DNA of 22,613 bases from positions 1-22,613 of the forward strand of contig JBBSBK010000056.1 of NCBI GenBank assembly GCA_038251315.1, read 5' to 3'. This document shows, piece after piece, positions 1 through 8,863 of this stretch; within the stretch, counting starts at the first letter, position 1; each line of letters starts with the position of its first letter. The translations under genes were made by a program, and so were the position numbers. The stretch comes from JBBKXP01 sp038251315 (GTDB lineage: Bacteria; Pseudomonadota; Alphaproteobacteria; Rhodobacterales; Rhodobacteraceae). The notes under the pieces are model-generated. The model was not told the DNA's origin. It was given only the letters and a program-made list of their open reading frames with translations, and made no database searches.

Positions 1-453
1 ATCCATCAGCGCCCGCCCCGCAGCCAACGCATAATTGCCACCCGACCCGATCGCAGTCACGTCATGTTCAGGCTCCAGCACATCGCCCGCACCCGTGATG
101 ACCAGCAGTTCCTTGCCGTCCGACACGATCAACATCGCCTCAAGTTTTTGCAGATACTTGTCGGTGCGCCAGTCCTTGGCCAATTCGACCGACGCCCGCG
201 CCAGCTGTCCCGGCGTCGCCTCGAGCTTTTTCTCAAGCCGTTCCAGCAGGGTAAACGCATCGGCGGTCGACCCGGCAAACCCGGCGATCACGTCCATGCC
301 ACCCGGCGACAAACGGCGCACCTTACGGGCAGTCCCCTTAATAACGGTCTGGCCCAGCGACACTTGCCCGTCGCCCGCAATCACCACCTGCCCGCCCTTA
401 CGCACCCCGATGATGGTGGTGCCGTGCCAGCCGGGAAAGGTGTCTTTGGTCAT
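1..453 (-). CDS. hslV: ATP-dependent protease subunit HslV, 3' end cut by window edge
   Basis: This is the peptidase subunit of the HslVU (ClpQY) protease, a double hexamer of threonine peptidases that works in the cytoplasm with the HslU ATPase. The first 151 residues are present. The protein opens with a short propeptide ending in HG, followed by TTIIGVRKGG, where the first Thr is the expected nucleophile after processing. AGDGQVSLGQTVIKG, VAGFAGS-type (here IAGFAGSTADAFTL) and the GSGGNYALAAGRALMD segment are all typical of HslV, whose usual length is about 180 residues, so only the last 30 or so are missing. The ATG at 451-453 has an AAGGA ribosome-binding site 8 bases upstream. hslU would be expected just beyond the left edge. 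A heat-shock-like promoter lies upstream. Identification is secure. Confidence 0.97.
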   Translation of the reverse strand, partial: MTKDTFPGWHGTTIIGVRKGGQVVIAGDGQVSLGQTVIKGTARKVRRLSPGGMDVIAGFAGSTADAFTLLERLEKKLEATPGQLARASVELAKDWRTDKYLQKLEAMLIVSDGKELLVITGAGDVLEPEHDVTAIGSGGNYALAAGRALMD

Positions 454-482
454 GGGTTTGGTCCTTGTCAGCGCTTTGGCCT

Positions 483-511
483 ATATGGCGGCACGAACCG
501 GGGCAGACAAG
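483..511 (-). promoter_or_regulatory. candidate RpoH (sigma-32) promoter for hslV
   Basis: Read on the minus strand, CTTGTC (506-511) is followed after exactly 17 bases by CCATAT (483-488). Alphaproteobacterial RpoH promoters are described roughly as CTTGAA-N17-CCATNT, so the -10 fits fully and the -35 fits in four of six bases. The predicted start of transcription would leave a leader of about 20-25 bases before the hslV ATG. hslVU is a classical heat-shock operon, so the location makes sense. The site lies between the trxA terminator and hslV. Inferred from sequence only. Confidence 0.5.
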
Positions 512-520
512 GTTGCAACG

Positions 521-543
521 AAAAAGGGCGCCCGAAGGCGCCC
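521..543 (-). terminator. rho-independent terminator of trxA
   Basis: On the minus strand a perfect 7-bp stem GGGCGCC / GGCGCCC closes a TTCG tetraloop and is followed by five T residues (complement of 521-525). It begins about 20 bases after the trxA stop codon. It separates trxA from hslV, which therefore needs its own promoter. Confidence 0.9.
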
Positions 544-563
544 CCGATCACGGTGCGGTTGGG

Positions 564-884
564 TCAGATCGCGCCTTTGATCCAGTCCTGCAATTTGGCC
601 TTGGGCGCGGCACCGGCCTGATTTGCGACGACTTCGCCATTCTTGAAGATGAACAGCGCAGGTATACCGCGCACGCCCATCTGCGCGGGGGAATTGGGGT
701 TTTCGTCGACGTTGACTTTGACGATCTTGATCTTGCCGGCCATTTCGTTGGAAATTTCTTCCAGTGAGGGGCCGATCATCTTGCAGGGGCCGCACCATTC
801 GGCCCAGAAATCTACCACGACGGGGATGTCCGACTGACGGACCTCGGCATCGAACGTGGCATCGGTGACGGCAATAGTAGCCAT
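564..884 (-). CDS. trxA: thioredoxin 1
   Basis: Thioredoxin is the cytoplasmic dithiol-disulfide oxidoreductase, kept reduced by thioredoxin reductase, that supplies electrons to ribonucleotide reductase and other enzymes. The 106-residue protein is full length for the family. The active site WCGPC is at residues 30-34 (Cys31 and Cys34), preceded by VVVDFWAE, and the conserved cis-proline is Pro75 in RGIPALF. The ATG is preceded by AAGGAGA at good spacing. It lies 58 bases downstream of addA on the same strand and ends at a strong terminator. It may be the last gene of that run, or have its own promoter in the gap. Confidence 0.97.
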   Translation of the reverse strand: MATIAVTDATFDAEVRQSDIPVVVDFWAEWCGPCKMIGPSLEEISNEMAGKIKIVKVNVDENPNSPAQMGVRGIPALFIFKNGEVVANQAGAAPKAKLQDWIKGAI

Positions 885-906
885 TTGATCTCTCCTTGGC
901 GCTAAA

Positions 907-935
907 CTTAGACAGTGAACCTATGAACCCCACAA
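907..935 (-). promoter_or_regulatory. weak candidate sigma-70 promoter of trxA
   Basis: In the 58-base gap between addA and trxA, the minus strand carries TTGTGG (930-935), a 17-base spacer and TCTAAG (907-912). These match the housekeeping -35 and -10 hexamers in three and four of six positions, with ideal spacing and a leader of about 20 bases before the trxA ATG. The match is modest and could be chance. The gap is the only place for a dedicated trxA promoter outside addA. Confidence 0.25.
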
Positions 936-942
936 GAAATGG

Positions 943-3900
943 TCAAGGCATGGTCACGCGTCCGAGAGCGGGTTGTGTCAAACTGGCCGACAATGGCATC
1001 AAATCGCCCGTCGCTGTCCACAGTACAGCAATCTCGATCCGATGGTCGGCATAAATCTGACCTAGCGCGGCGCGATAGGCTCCCATCTGCCGTAACAGTC
1101 CTTCGGGCGTCTGCTCGGGCGTGACGGGGACCAACCTGTTCGTCTTGAAATCCACTGCCAGCACGCTGTCGGGCGTCACGATCAGCCGGTCGATGGTGCC
1201 ATGCACCCGCAACCCGCCCAATTCTGGCAGGGTCGCCGTGATTCCCACCTCAGCCAGCGTTTCCGCGCCAAACAGATGCGCCAGGTGCGGCATATCCAGC
1301 AGGTGGGCCGCATCATCGACCAGCCCGGTTGTATCGCCCACATCGTCAGGTACAGCGTCGATCAACGCCCGCCCGATCCGGGCGCGGTCAGCGGCAGGCC
1401 AGAGCGGCAGATGTTCCAGCAGCGCATGGATCAGACTGCCCCGCGCCATCGCCTGATCGGCGTCGCCTTCGGTGACATCACCCGGTAATACCTTGGCACC
1501 GCCAAGGCCGGAGGGCGCAACCGTCCTGTCCGCCGCACTCCACGGCGCGACCGGGCCGAAAACCGGCGGGCAGACAGTCGTCACAGCGGGCGTGGACGCA
1601 TCGACCAGTTCCAAAGCCTCAAAAGCGCGTTCGGCGACGCGGCGCACCTGTCCAAACGACATCTCGACCGTGACTGCCCCAGCCTCTTCGACGGCCTGGG
1701 CCACCATGCCATAGGCGCTTTCGTCGCCCTCGCCCACATCGCCCGCCGCCGCGACGATCAGCCACTTTTCGGCGCGGGTCATCGCGACATAGAGCAACCG
1801 TCGCCGTTCGCGCTCGTCGGCCTCAAGCATCGCGTCGCGGATCGCCAGAACCGCAGGGGGCGATTCGGGTTTCGCGGTTTTCCAGATCAGATGGTCGCCA
1901 GCCGGCAGCAGATCGTCACGCAGATCGGTCTTGGGTTTGGCCATGTCGGGCAGGATGACGATGGGCGCCTCAAGCCCTTTGGCTCCATGCACCGTCATCA
2001 CCCGGATCCGGTCGCTGGCCGCATCCATCTGGCGTTTGACCGTGACATCGTCGCTGTCGAGCCATTCGAGAAACCCGGTCAGGCTGGGCACGTCGCTGGT
2101 TTCGTAGGCCAGCGCCTGCGCCAGGAGCGCGTCGATGCCATCCGCCGCCTCGTCGCCCAGCCGCGCCAGCAACGCCTTGCGCCCGCCATGCCGCGTCAGG
2201 ATCCGGGCGATCAGATCGTAGGGGCGCAGGAAATCCGCCTGCCCGCGCAGGTCGTTCAAAATGGCGAGCGTCGCGCCATGCAGATCGGTCTGCCCGCGCA
2301 GGTGCTGCCACAGAAACGTCTTTTCCGGACGATGATGGGCAAGGGTGTAAAGCTGCTGTTCGGTCCACCCGAACAGCGGCGATTTCAGCGCGCAGGCCAG
2401 CGACAGATCATCTTCGGGCAGCGCCAGAAACCGCAGCAGCGCGGTAATGTCGCGAACCGCCAACTCCTCGCCGATCTTCAGCACATCCGCCCCGGCAATC
2501 GGCAGATCGGCCTTTTTGCAGGCCCGGATGATTTCGGTGAACAACCCCGACACCCGACCGCGCACAAGGATCAGAAAATCGCCGGGGGTGATCGGGCGGC
2601 GCTGATAGATACCAGTCTTGCCAACCTCGACCGGGATGGTTTCGACGGCAATCATTCGTGCGATTTCGGTTGCGATCCGATTGGCCAACTGAACGGTGTG
2701 GTGATGTTCGCCAACCGTATCAACCGGTTGCCACCAGTCGTCCGGGCCGGGCTTGGGCGTGTCCGCCTTTTCGATCACCGGCCAAAGGTCGACGCGGCCC
2801 GGCATGTCGATCTTGAAGGCGCGGTGAAAAACCTCGCGTTCAAGGCCATCCGCATTGTCGCCGGTAAAGGTCAGATCGACGACGCGCAGGATTTCGGCGG
2901 CGGACCGGAACGAATACTCCAGCCTGCGGTCGAACAGGTCGGTCGCGACCCGGCCCAACTCGGTGCTGAAATGCGCATACATTCGGTCAAACCCTTCGGG
3001 GTCGGCCCCCTGAAACGAATAGATCGACTGCTTCTTGTCGCCGACGACAAAGATCGTGCGTTTACGATCCGGCTGCGCCCCTTCGCCCGCCGCGAACTCT
3101 CCCGCCAGCAGGCGCACGACATCCCACTGCGCCGGGCTGGTGTCCTGCGCCTCGTCCACCAGAATGTGGTCGATGCCGCCATCGAGCTTGAACAGAACCC
3201 ATGCGGCCACCTGCGGGTCAGACAAAAGCGCGCGCGCCTTGCCGATCAGATCGTCGAAATCGACCTGCCCCGACAAGACTTTGCGAGCGCGGTAGGCGGG
3301 GACAAAGCGGGTGGCAAAGGCGTACAAGGCCAGCGTTCGTTCCAGCGCGGCCACCGCCAAAAGGTGCTGATGCGCCGTCGCCGTCCTGTCCATCCATGCA
3401 TGCAGATCGTCAATGAACGGGGCGGCGGCTTCGACGGCCTTTTTGTGATTGGACTGGGGATAGTTGGTGGATTTCGACGACTGATCTTTCGAATACAGGA
3501 ACAGGTTGAACAGGACATCCAGATCGGCCTGCTGTGGGGCTACCAAATTGACAGATGCCAGATCGGCCGCAAAGTTCAGATACATCGGTGTCTGGCCTGC
3601 AAAACCCGCCACGATATCGGCGACCAGATCGACCTCACCCCCGATACAGGCAATGCTGACGGCCTGCTCGGCCGATGCATCTGCCGACAGTCCGAACACC
3701 TGCGCCAAAGTAGCCTGATCTGGCATCGCCAGAAACCGGTCGCCTTTCGCCGCGACCGCCTTGGTAAACCCCGCCAGCTTGTCATCGCTCAGATACCGCG
3801 CAATCCCGTCGACCAACCCGACGTCCGGCCCCCGCGCCATGTCTTCGACAACCGCCTCGCGCAGCAGTTCGGCGGCGCGGTCCTCCATTTCGGTAAATTG

Positions 3901-4323
3901 CGGACTGACCTCGGCCTCAAGCGGAAAGCGGCGCAGAATCCCTGCGCAGAACGAATGGATCGTCTGGATTTTCAACCCGCTCGGGGTTTCGATGGCCAGC
4001 GCGAACAGCGTGCGGGCTGCGTTCAGGCGCTGGGGGTCGATTGCGCCCGTCGCGCCCAGGTCGGCCAGTTCGGTACGCAGCGCGTCATCCGGCATCATCG
4101 CCCATGCCCCCAACCGCTTGAACAGCCGGTTCTGCATCTCGGACGCGGCGGCCTTGGTGTAGGTCAGGCAGAGGATGTTCTGCGGGTCGACCCCGTCCAG
4201 CAAAAGCCGCGCCACCCGGTCGGTCAGCACGCGGGTTTTGCCCGACCCGGCATTGGCCGACAGCCAGGTCGATTCGCCAGGGTTGGCGGCGACGATCTGC
4301 GCCTCGGTCGCGGCGTTCCTCAT
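943..4323 (-). CDS. addA: double-strand break repair helicase-nuclease subunit AddA
   Basis: AddA is the UvrD-type helicase and nuclease subunit of AddAB, the alphaproteobacterial counterpart of RecBCD that resects double-strand ends for RecA-dependent repair. The start chosen is the ATG at 4321-4323, which overlaps the addB stop as ATGA and gives 1126 residues; an in-frame ATG 13 codons upstream lies inside addB and is unlikely. Motifs in order are Walker A ANAGSGKT (about residues 23-30), LTYTKAAASEM, Walker B LVDEAQDT (about 388), VVGDKKQSIYSFQGA (about 424), MTVHGAKGLE (about 774) and YVAMTRAEKW (about 844). The C-terminal RecB-type nuclease shows RGSLIHALLEHL, then GTIDRL and VDFKTNR (about 1054). 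It is translationally coupled to addB. Identification is secure. Confidence 0.97.
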   Translation of the reverse strand: MRNAATEAQIVAANPGESTWLSANAGSGKTRVLTDRVARLLLDGVDPQNILCLTYTKAAASEMQNRLFKRLGAWAMMPDDALRTELADLGATGAIDPQRLNAARTLFALAIETPSGLKIQTIHSFCAGILRRFPLEAEVSPQFTEMEDRAAELLREAVVEDMARGPDVGLVDGIARYLSDDKLAGFTKAVAAKGDRFLAMPDQATLAQVFGLSADASAEQAVSIACIGGEVDLVADIVAGFAGQTPMYLNFAADLASVNLVAPQQADLDVLFNLFLYSKDQSSKSTNYPQSNHKKAVEAAAPFIDDLHAWMDRTATAHQHLLAVAALERTLALYAFATRFVPAYRARKVLSGQVDFDDLIGKARALLSDPQVAAWVLFKLDGGIDHILVDEAQDTSPAQWDVVRLLAGEFAAGEGAQPDRKRTIFVVGDKKQSIYSFQGADPEGFDRMYAHFSTELGRVATDLFDRRLEYSFRSAAEILRVVDLTFTGDNADGLEREVFHRAFKIDMPGRVDLWPVIEKADTPKPGPDDWWQPVDTVGEHHHTVQLANRIATEIARMIAVETIPVEVGKTGIYQRRPITPGDFLILVRGRVSGLFTEIIRACKKADLPIAGADVLKIGEELAVRDITALLRFLALPEDDLSLACALKSPLFGWTEQQLYTLAHHRPEKTFLWQHLRGQTDLHGATLAILNDLRGQADFLRPYDLIARILTRHGGRKALLARLGDEAADGIDALLAQALAYETSDVPSLTGFLEWLDSDDVTVKRQMDAASDRIRVMTVHGAKGLEAPIVILPDMAKPKTDLRDDLLPAGDHLIWKTAKPESPPAVLAIRDAMLEADERERRRLLYVAMTRAEKWLIVAAAGDVGEGDESAYGMVAQAVEEAGAVTVEMSFGQVRRVAERAFEALELVDASTPAVTTVCPPVFGPVAPWSAADRTVAPSGLGGAKVLPGDVTEGDADQAMARGSLIHALLEHLPLWPAADRARIGRALIDAVPDDVGDTTGLVDDAAHLLDMPHLAHLFGAETLAEVGITATLPELGGLRVHGTIDRLIVTPDSVLAVDFKTNRLVPVTPEQTPEGLLRQMGAYRAALGQIYADHRIEIAVLWTATGDLMPLSASLTQPALGRVTMP

Positions 4324-7235
4324 GTCAGGATCACCGGCGTCACCGGCGTCGTTTCGTCCCACTCGCCGAACCGCGACAGGTGGTCATAGTCGCTGCCCCA
4401 TTTCGACATCGCCATCGCCAGCCGGGCCGAATAGCCGCGTTCGACCTGCGCCCAGGCCCGGATCAGGGCATGGAAGTTGGTCCACTCCAGTTCCGGCGGG
4501 GCATCGGCCAAGGGCGCGGCCACCTCTTTCGGGGGCGATCCCAGACTGATGAACGCCGCCCCCTGCGCCGTCGCCGCCCCGACGGACCTGAACGCGCCCC
4601 GCGCCAGCATCGCCGCCTCGAGCAGGAGTTGCTTGTCGAACCAGCGCTGCGCATCCGGCGACGACGCGGCCCCGGTTTTGTAGTCATACAAGAACACCGA
4701 ACCATCCGTCGCACGGTCGATCCGGTCGGCCTTGCCCTTCAGACGAAAGTCGAGGGCATCAAGAACGATGTCGCCCCATTCTTCGTAGTAGGTCGGCAGG
4801 GCAAGCTGTTGGCGTGCGTTTTCCGAATCGAGGAACCAGTCGGCAAAGCGGTCGATCCGCGCCAGCCACATCCGCTGCATCGTCGGCCAAGGACACACGT
4901 CGGCAAGATGATCGGCGCCAATCTGCAACAGGGTGGCGCGGGCCTCTGGCGCATCGGGGGCGATCCCGCCTCGCATGAAATCCTCCAAAACCTTGTGGAT
5001 CACTTCGCCGCGCAGTAGCGCATCCGCCGCAGGTTTCAGCGGGTCCAGCGGTTGCAGCCGCAGAGTCGTGTGGGCGTAGATCGCATAGGGATCGCGGATC
5101 AGGGTCTGGACCTGCGTGACCGACAAATCCTTCGGCCGGGCAATGACCGGTGGGCAGGGCGACGGGCGCGGCGCCGGATCGACAGCGCTGTCCGGGGCGC
5201 CCACCGCTTGCGCCATCGCGATCCACCGCTGTCCGTCCGCCCGCATCCGGTTCAGCGCTGCAGGCCCGCCGTTGTTCGGTAACCCGGCCAGCAGATTGAC
5301 CAGCCGGTTGACCCAGCGCGACGGCACGGTTTCCGCCTCGTCCGACCTGATCGCCCGGCTGATCCAGACCTCGGCCCCGGCCACTGCCTGTTGATAATCA
5401 TGCGCCGACAACCCGATGCGTCGTTCCGGCAGCAACAACCCGGCCTGTTGGCGCATCCGACGGTTCAGCCAGGGATCGGGGGCAGGGGCACTGGGCCACA
5501 CGCCTTCGTTCATGCCGCCGAGGATGACAAGGTCAGCCCCCTGCACCCGTGCCTCGAGCGTGCCCCAGAACCGCACTTGCGGATGCCCGACATCGGGGTT
5601 GCGCACTTCGGCTCCGTTCAGGACGGACGCGAAAAGGTTCAGATAATCGTGCGCCGACATGATCCCGCCCGCGTCGGCATGACGGCCCAGTGTCTCGCAG
5701 ACCTCGAACGCCTTGCGCCCCGCCGCCTCGTCCCACAGGCCACCTGCGCCGGTTTGCTCTGGCCCTGCGGCCAGCTCCCCGGCCAGCGCCAGATGGCTGG
5801 TCAGATAAGCTGCCAACGGGCGCGGCCCCGGTTCCGGACGATCGTCCAGGAGTAGCGCCAGCCAGTCGGCCCAGCCACCACCACGCGCCCTGATCGTCGC
5901 GCCGACGGGAAACGGCGGCCCGTTGCGGCGCAGATCAAGCTCGAGGTCGCGGGTCCGGCGCAGGTGGTCGCCCCTGTCGCCGCCGCTGCATGTCAGCGGA
6001 TGCTTGAGCAGGGCGAGCAGCGCAGCCCCCGTCAGCACCCCGTCCAGCAAACCGCCGACATGACGCAGAAACCGCCCCGGCGCAGACAGCGCCAGCGGCT
6101 GCCCGGCGCTGTCGTCCGCCACGATACGCCAACGATCCAGCGCGGCGGCGACCCGGCGGGTCAGCATCCGGTCGGGAGTGATAAGCGCGGCGGTCTGCCC
6201 ATCGGCGACGGCCTGGCGCAGCCGCAGGGCGATGGTTTCGGCCTCGATCCGGGGGGACGGCGCCTCGACCAGTGTCAGGCCCGCCGTTGCCGCCGCCAGA
6301 TCGGCCAGCCCCGGACCTTCGGCCAGCCATTGATCTGTCACGGGTGCCGGGCGGAGCGACAGGGAAATCAGACGGTTACGCGCGGGGCAGGGCGGCGGCG
6401 CGTCATGCCACAGTTTGACTGCTTGCCGATCCGCCCCCAACCGTTCGAACAGCCGGAAGAACCGGAACTGCGGATGATCCTCGCCTGCCCTGTCGCCGCC
6501 CAGCGCCGCCCATGCCGCATCGGGCAAGTCGAAATCGAACCCCGGCAGCACCACCGCCCCCTGCGGCAGCCGCGCCACCGCCGCCAACAGCAACGCCGTC
6601 GCCCCGCGCGACCCGGTCGATCCGGCCACGATCACCGGATGAACGGGGGGTGTCGTGGCCCAATCCGCCGTCAGTCGTTCGATCACCAGCCGTTGCCGCG
6701 CCTCGGGGTCGGGGGGCTCCTGCGTCAGATCGAAATAGCGCTGCACGATGGTCAGAAACCGCAGCGACCGTGCCCAATGTCCAGACTGGTCGGTCACATC
6801 CAGGCCTGCGATGGCGTCGGGGCTGACACCTTCGCCCTGCATCTCGTCCATCAGGTCGGCCAGACTGTCCGCCAGATCGTAAAGGGTCGCGCGAGGGGCG
6901 AGACCGGGATCCGCGTCGAGCAATTTTCCCACCAGTTGCGCAAGTTCCAGCCTGCGACGCAGCGGCGCAACGGGCGGCGGCAGATCGGCGGCGACGGGAT
7001 CACGCCCCAGATCGGTGATCAGCCGGACCTGCGGCAGCAGGCGCGGCGGTCCGGCATCGAACACGGCCCTGATCCGGCGCTGCATCCGGCGGGTGTTGAC
7101 CAGCAGGGTGACGCGCGCCAGTGACTCCGGCCGGTGACCGTCAAAACGCGCCAGGAGTCCGGCGACCAGCCCGGTGGCGAAATCCGCACCGGGGGCAAGG
7201 CCGAACAGTCTGGGCGTATCGGTGAACGCGAACAT
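4320..7235 (-). CDS. addB: double-strand break repair nuclease subunit AddB
   Basis: AddB is the partner of AddA in double-strand break processing. The start is the ATG at 7233-7235, which shares one base with the murU stop (TGATG) and gives 971 residues beginning MFAFTDTPRLFGLAPG. An ATG 40 codons upstream lies inside murU and encodes a low-complexity Arg-rich stretch, so it is rejected. The N-terminal half has no GxxGSGKT Walker A, so this subunit should lack its own ATPase. The C-terminal nuclease domain has RGEVIHKVLEDF (about residue 740) and GKADRID...YDYKTG (about 850). No cysteines follow the nuclease motif, so the iron-sulfur cluster of Bacillus AddB is not expected. The gene overlaps addA by 4 bases. 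Confidence 0.95.
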   Translation of the reverse strand: MFAFTDTPRLFGLAPGADFATGLVAGLLARFDGHRPESLARVTLLVNTRRMQRRIRAVFDAGPPRLLPQVRLITDLGRDPVAADLPPPVAPLRRRLELAQLVGKLLDADPGLAPRATLYDLADSLADLMDEMQGEGVSPDAIAGLDVTDQSGHWARSLRFLTIVQRYFDLTQEPPDPEARQRLVIERLTADWATTPPVHPVIVAGSTGSRGATALLLAAVARLPQGAVVLPGFDFDLPDAAWAALGGDRAGEDHPQFRFFRLFERLGADRQAVKLWHDAPPPCPARNRLISLSLRPAPVTDQWLAEGPGLADLAAATAGLTLVEAPSPRIEAETIALRLRQAVADGQTAALITPDRMLTRRVAAALDRWRIVADDSAGQPLALSAPGRFLRHVGGLLDGVLTGAALLALLKHPLTCSGGDRGDHLRRTRDLELDLRRNGPPFPVGATIRARGGGWADWLALLLDDRPEPGPRPLAAYLTSHLALAGELAAGPEQTGAGGLWDEAAGRKAFEVCETLGRHADAGGIMSAHDYLNLFASVLNGAEVRNPDVGHPQVRFWGTLEARVQGADLVILGGMNEGVWPSAPAPDPWLNRRMRQQAGLLLPERRIGLSAHDYQQAVAGAEVWISRAIRSDEAETVPSRWVNRLVNLLAGLPNNGGPAALNRMRADGQRWIAMAQAVGAPDSAVDPAPRPSPCPPVIARPKDLSVTQVQTLIRDPYAIYAHTTLRLQPLDPLKPAADALLRGEVIHKVLEDFMRGGIAPDAPEARATLLQIGADHLADVCPWPTMQRMWLARIDRFADWFLDSENARQQLALPTYYEEWGDIVLDALDFRLKGKADRIDRATDGSVFLYDYKTGAASSPDAQRWFDKQLLLEAAMLARGAFRSVGAATAQGAAFISLGSPPKEVAAPLADAPPELEWTNFHALIRAWAQVERGYSARLAMAMSKWGSDYDHLSRFGEWDETTPVTPVILT

Positions 7236-7915
7236 CAAGGGCCAGTCTTGAGCATTGCGTCGGCCAGCGCAATGCTGGCGGGCTGCCCGACGTCGCACCA
7301 GCGGCCGCGCCAACGGACGCCGAATGCGGTGCCTTGGGCGACCATCCGGTCCCACAGGACATTCAGCGAAAACGCCTGGTCGGGGATGGCTGACAGCCCT
7401 TCCGGGTCGATGATCTGTGCCCCAACATAGATCAGGCCCGGACCGCGGGTCAGCCGCCCGTCGGCATCCATCAGGAAATCGCCGCGCCCGCCGTGCCCGA
7501 CAGCGTCAGTCGGGTCGGCCAGCAGCAGCAGGGCACCCATGTGCGGCTGCCATGCCGCCGCGAGGGTTTGAAACGGGTTGTCGCCCTGCCAGACCGCATC
7601 GGTGTTCATCGTGAAAACCGGTCCCGGCCCAAGCAAAGGCAATGCTTTGCGCAGCCCGGCGCCGGTGTCCAGCAGGGCATCGCTTTCGTCGGAAATCGCG
7701 ATGGCCCGACCCGTCAGATGGGTACGAACCATGTCGGCGCGGTAATGCACGTTGACCACCTGCCGCCCGATCCCGGCGGCATCGGCCAGGGCGATAGCAT
7801 GGTCGATCAATGGCCTGCCCGCCACCGCAATCAGCGGCTTGGGCCGCTCCGCCGTCAGCGGTTGCATCCGGGTTCCCAAACCTGCGGCAAAGAACAGCAC
7901 GGCCTCGGGCGTCAT
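7235..7915 (-). CDS. murU: N-acetylmuramate-1-phosphate uridylyltransferase-like nucleotidyltransferase
   Basis: This sugar-phosphate nucleotidyltransferase of 226 residues carries the signature GLGTRMQPLTAERPKPL (residues 12-28), then DTGAGLRKAL (83-92) and the metal-site NTDAVW (104-109). MurU makes UDP-MurNAc from MurNAc-1-phosphate in the route that recycles peptidoglycan sugars without GlcNAc-6-phosphate intermediates. The assignment to MurU rather than a generic glucose-1-phosphate thymidylyl/uridylyltransferase comes from the short length and from the kinase gene immediately upstream, which overlaps it by 4 bases (ATGA at 7912-7915). The reaction itself is inferred from family and context. 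Confidence 0.85.
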   Translation of the reverse strand: MTPEAVLFFAAGLGTRMQPLTAERPKPLIAVAGRPLIDHAIALADAAGIGRQVVNVHYRADMVRTHLTGRAIAISDESDALLDTGAGLRKALPLLGPGPVFTMNTDAVWQGDNPFQTLAAAWQPHMGALLLLADPTDAVGHGGRGDFLMDADGRLTRGPGLIYVGAQIIDPEGLSAIPDQAFSLNVLWDRMVAQGTAFGVRWRGRWCDVGQPASIALADAMLKTGP

Positions 7916-8862
7916 CGGCGCGCCCCTGTCGGTTCCGGCAGGGTGGTCCGCACCAGTGCGCGCAGATCGCTAAGCGCCGGGTGCGCCAGATCGGTCGTCA
8001 GATGGCCCCAGACGCGCGGCATCAATGCGGCATATTTCGCCTTGCCGTCGCGATTCACCAGCCGGGCAAAAATGCCGAGGATGCGCAGATTGCGCTGTGC
8101 TGCTAGACAGGCGAAGGTCGCCCCGAACGCTGCCGGATCGGCCCGCGTCGCGCTGGCAAACCGGGCGATCATCGCTGCACTCACATCCGCCGACACGTCC
8201 CGCCGCGCATCCCGCAGAAGCGAGGCGAGATCATAAGCCGGGTGCGCCAGAAATGCGTCCTGAAAATCCAGCAGGCCGACCCTGTCGGTGCCCGCGCGGT
8301 CGGGTCGCCAGATCAGGTTTTCGGCGTGAAAGTCCCGCAAGGACAGCACCAGCACCGGATCGACCAGCCGCGAAAAGGCATCTATCACCGCGTCCTGTAA
8401 TCCGGTCGTGTCACCCGGCGCATACCATTCGCTCACCACTCCGACCATCGCGCCTGCCGCCGCCGGGGTCAGCGCGGTCAGGCCCGGTGGTGGCGGCGCG
8501 GCCTGCATTCGGATCAACGTATCGACGGCGGCCCCGTAAAGCCGCCCCTCGTCGTCCGGCGTGTCACCGATCCATTTGGCAAAGTCCGCCCGTCCAAGGT
8601 CGTCAAGCACCAGAAGGCCCGCCGCCGTGTCGGATGCCAGGATGCGCGGCGCAGCAAGTCCGATGCCGGTCAGATGCCAGGCAATGGTAACGAACGGCTG
8701 CACCGTTTCGCCGCTGTCGGGCGACGCGTCCATGACGATCACCGACCCATTTCTGTCGGGCGACTCCAGCCGCAGATACCGTCGTTTTGACGCATCCCCG
8801 GCAAACGGGGTCTGTCGCCAATCGGCCCAGCCACCCCTGTCCAGAAGGTCGGCGAGCAGCAT
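7912..8862 (-). CDS. amgK: anomeric MurNAc/GlcNAc kinase-like phosphotransferase (APH family)
   Basis: This 316-residue protein has the aminoglycoside-phosphotransferase fold of AmgK, which phosphorylates the anomeric carbon of MurNAc/GlcNAc to supply MurU. GDASKRRYLRL (about 22-32) is the nucleotide-binding start of the fold. LRDFHAENLIW (175-185) is the catalytic loop with Asp177 and Asn182, and LLDFQDA (197-203) supplies the metal-binding Asp199. The ATG at 8860-8862 sits one base after the tsaE stop and was chosen over one 16 codons upstream inside tsaE. The stop overlaps the murU start. AmgK, rather than a choline or homoserine kinase relative, is favoured by the coupling to murU. Confidence 0.85.
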   Translation of the reverse strand: MLLADLLDRGGWADWRQTPFAGDASKRRYLRLESPDRNGSVIVMDASPDSGETVQPFVTIAWHLTGIGLAAPRILASDTAAGLLVLDDLGRADFAKWIGDTPDDEGRLYGAAVDTLIRMQAAPPPPGLTALTPAAAGAMVGVVSEWYAPGDTTGLQDAVIDAFSRLVDPVLVLSLRDFHAENLIWRPDRAGTDRVGLLDFQDAFLAHPAYDLASLLRDARRDVSADVSAAMIARFASATRADPAAFGATFACLAAQRNLRILGIFARLVNRDGKAKYAALMPRVWGHLTTDLAHPALSDLRALVRTTLPEPTGARR

Positions 8863-8863
8863 C

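Noticed and set aside
1891..4389. 832-codon open frame on the plus strand, antisense to addA
   Set aside because: It mirrors addA codons in a GC-rich genome, is Arg/Gln/Pro-rich without domains, and addA on the other strand has all its motifs.
5964..7124. 386-codon open frame on the plus strand, antisense to addB
   Set aside because: Low-complexity Arg/Gln-rich product with no motifs; a shadow of addB.
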